Origin: Methanoregulaceae archaeon
GTDB taxonomy: Archaea > Halobacteriota > Methanomicrobia > Methanomicrobiales > Methanospirillaceae
Assembly: GCA_025453715.1 (NCBI GenBank)
Contig: JALOPT010000026.1
Coordinates: 1-12,769 of the forward strand
Reading direction: 5' to 3'
Length of the DNA: 12,769 nucleotides
In this document: in pieces, positions 12,478-12,769 of the stretch
How the letters are laid out: each line of letters opens with the position of its first letter
How positions within the stretch are numbered: the stretch's first letter is position 1
Position numbers and translations under genes: made by a program
The notes under the pieces: generated by a model
Database searches by the model: none
What the model was told of the DNA's origin: nothing
What the model saw: the letters and a program-made list of their open reading frames with translations, nothing else

Positions 12478-12769
12478 AACAGATAATCAGGCTAAAAATT
12501 GCCCATTGGTAATATCTTCACACCACCTGCCCGGAAGTTGCCGGTGTTGTACGGGTATCAGAATTAACCTTTACAATTGTTGAAGTAACTATGGTACCTT
12601 ATACCTGTTCCTCCTGGAAACATATGTGCATAGAAATATAATCCTTCAAAATTCAATCCGATTGAACTACCGGTCTTACATTCATCATTTTGAAATGACC
12701 GAACCATCATAAACTGGTAAAAACCTACACGGTAACAGTCAATAACTTTTCAGGTCTGACGCCAGAATG
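12478..12769. other. Right-end region without a supported gene
   Basis: Only short frames are present. A minus-strand frame of 48 codons (12564-12710) and stop-interrupted plus-strand frames have no ribosome site or known motif. The segment probably belongs to the upstream region of a gene outside the window. Confidence 0.4.

Noticed and set aside
12564..12710. 48-codon minus-strand frame near the right edge
   Set aside because: It is short and has no ribosome site or homologous motif; I cannot distinguish it from chance.
1..12769. CRISPR arrays, tRNA, rRNA, complete insertion sequences
   Set aside because: I found no regularly spaced repeats, no tRNA-like cloverleaf with a T-loop motif, no rRNA signature and no transposase on either strand.

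Overview
The window looks like chromosomal DNA of a methanogenic archaeon, most likely order Methanomicrobiales (a Methanoregula-like lineage is my best guess). This rests on several points: short surface lipoproteins with Thr/Pro-rich linkers and SGC/AGC lipoboxes, a receiver-PAS-PAS protein without a kinase, a DUF2178/XRE pair, and archaeal TATA-like boxes about 25 nt upstream of start codons that often lack a Shine-Dalgarno site (leaderless-type promoters). The genus is inference. I see no rRNA, tRNA, CRISPR array or intact mobile element.

Layout. At 1-2836, two minus-strand genes encode a cardiolipin synthase-type phospholipase D and a response regulator with two PAS domains. At 2837-3365 is a gap holding the response-regulator promoter, with an operator-like dyad. 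At 3366-4310 is a DUF4349 lipoprotein, convergent with a minus-strand nitroreductase (4405-5091). At 5273-5782 is a small lipoprotein. At 5931-6588 is a two-gene operon of a DUF2178 membrane protein and an XRE regulator. At 6589-7130 is a structured intergenic region: a perfect 20-bp palindrome, a TATA-like box, a 24-codon ORF ending in five Phe codons, and two hairpins. At 7131-8456 is a branched-chain-amino-acid-type substrate-binding lipoprotein with no permease nearby. At 8457-8797 a promoter carries three TGTAT/ATACA dyads ahead of an exported protein with a tandem repeat (8798-9277). A probable 65-aa membrane peptide, another lipoprotein (9731-10294) and a membrane-anchored TPR protein (10570-11151) follow. 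The 830-bp gap 11152-11985 has no intact gene, but holds G/C-rich hairpins that could fold in alternative ways and a short relic resembling the N-terminus of a type I restriction HsdR subunit. A last lipoprotein (11986-12441) is followed by 330 nt with no convincing gene.

Together this is mostly a cell-envelope and sensing region: five of thirteen likely protein genes have lipoboxes and most others are membrane or exported proteins. Most genes appear to be transcribed alone from their own promoters; the only clear operon is DUF2178-XRE. I do not see a complete undescribed multi-gene system. The most unusual signals are regulatory: the 6794-6960 leader-like region, the 8688-8747 operator array and the 11505-11556 alternative-pairing segment.
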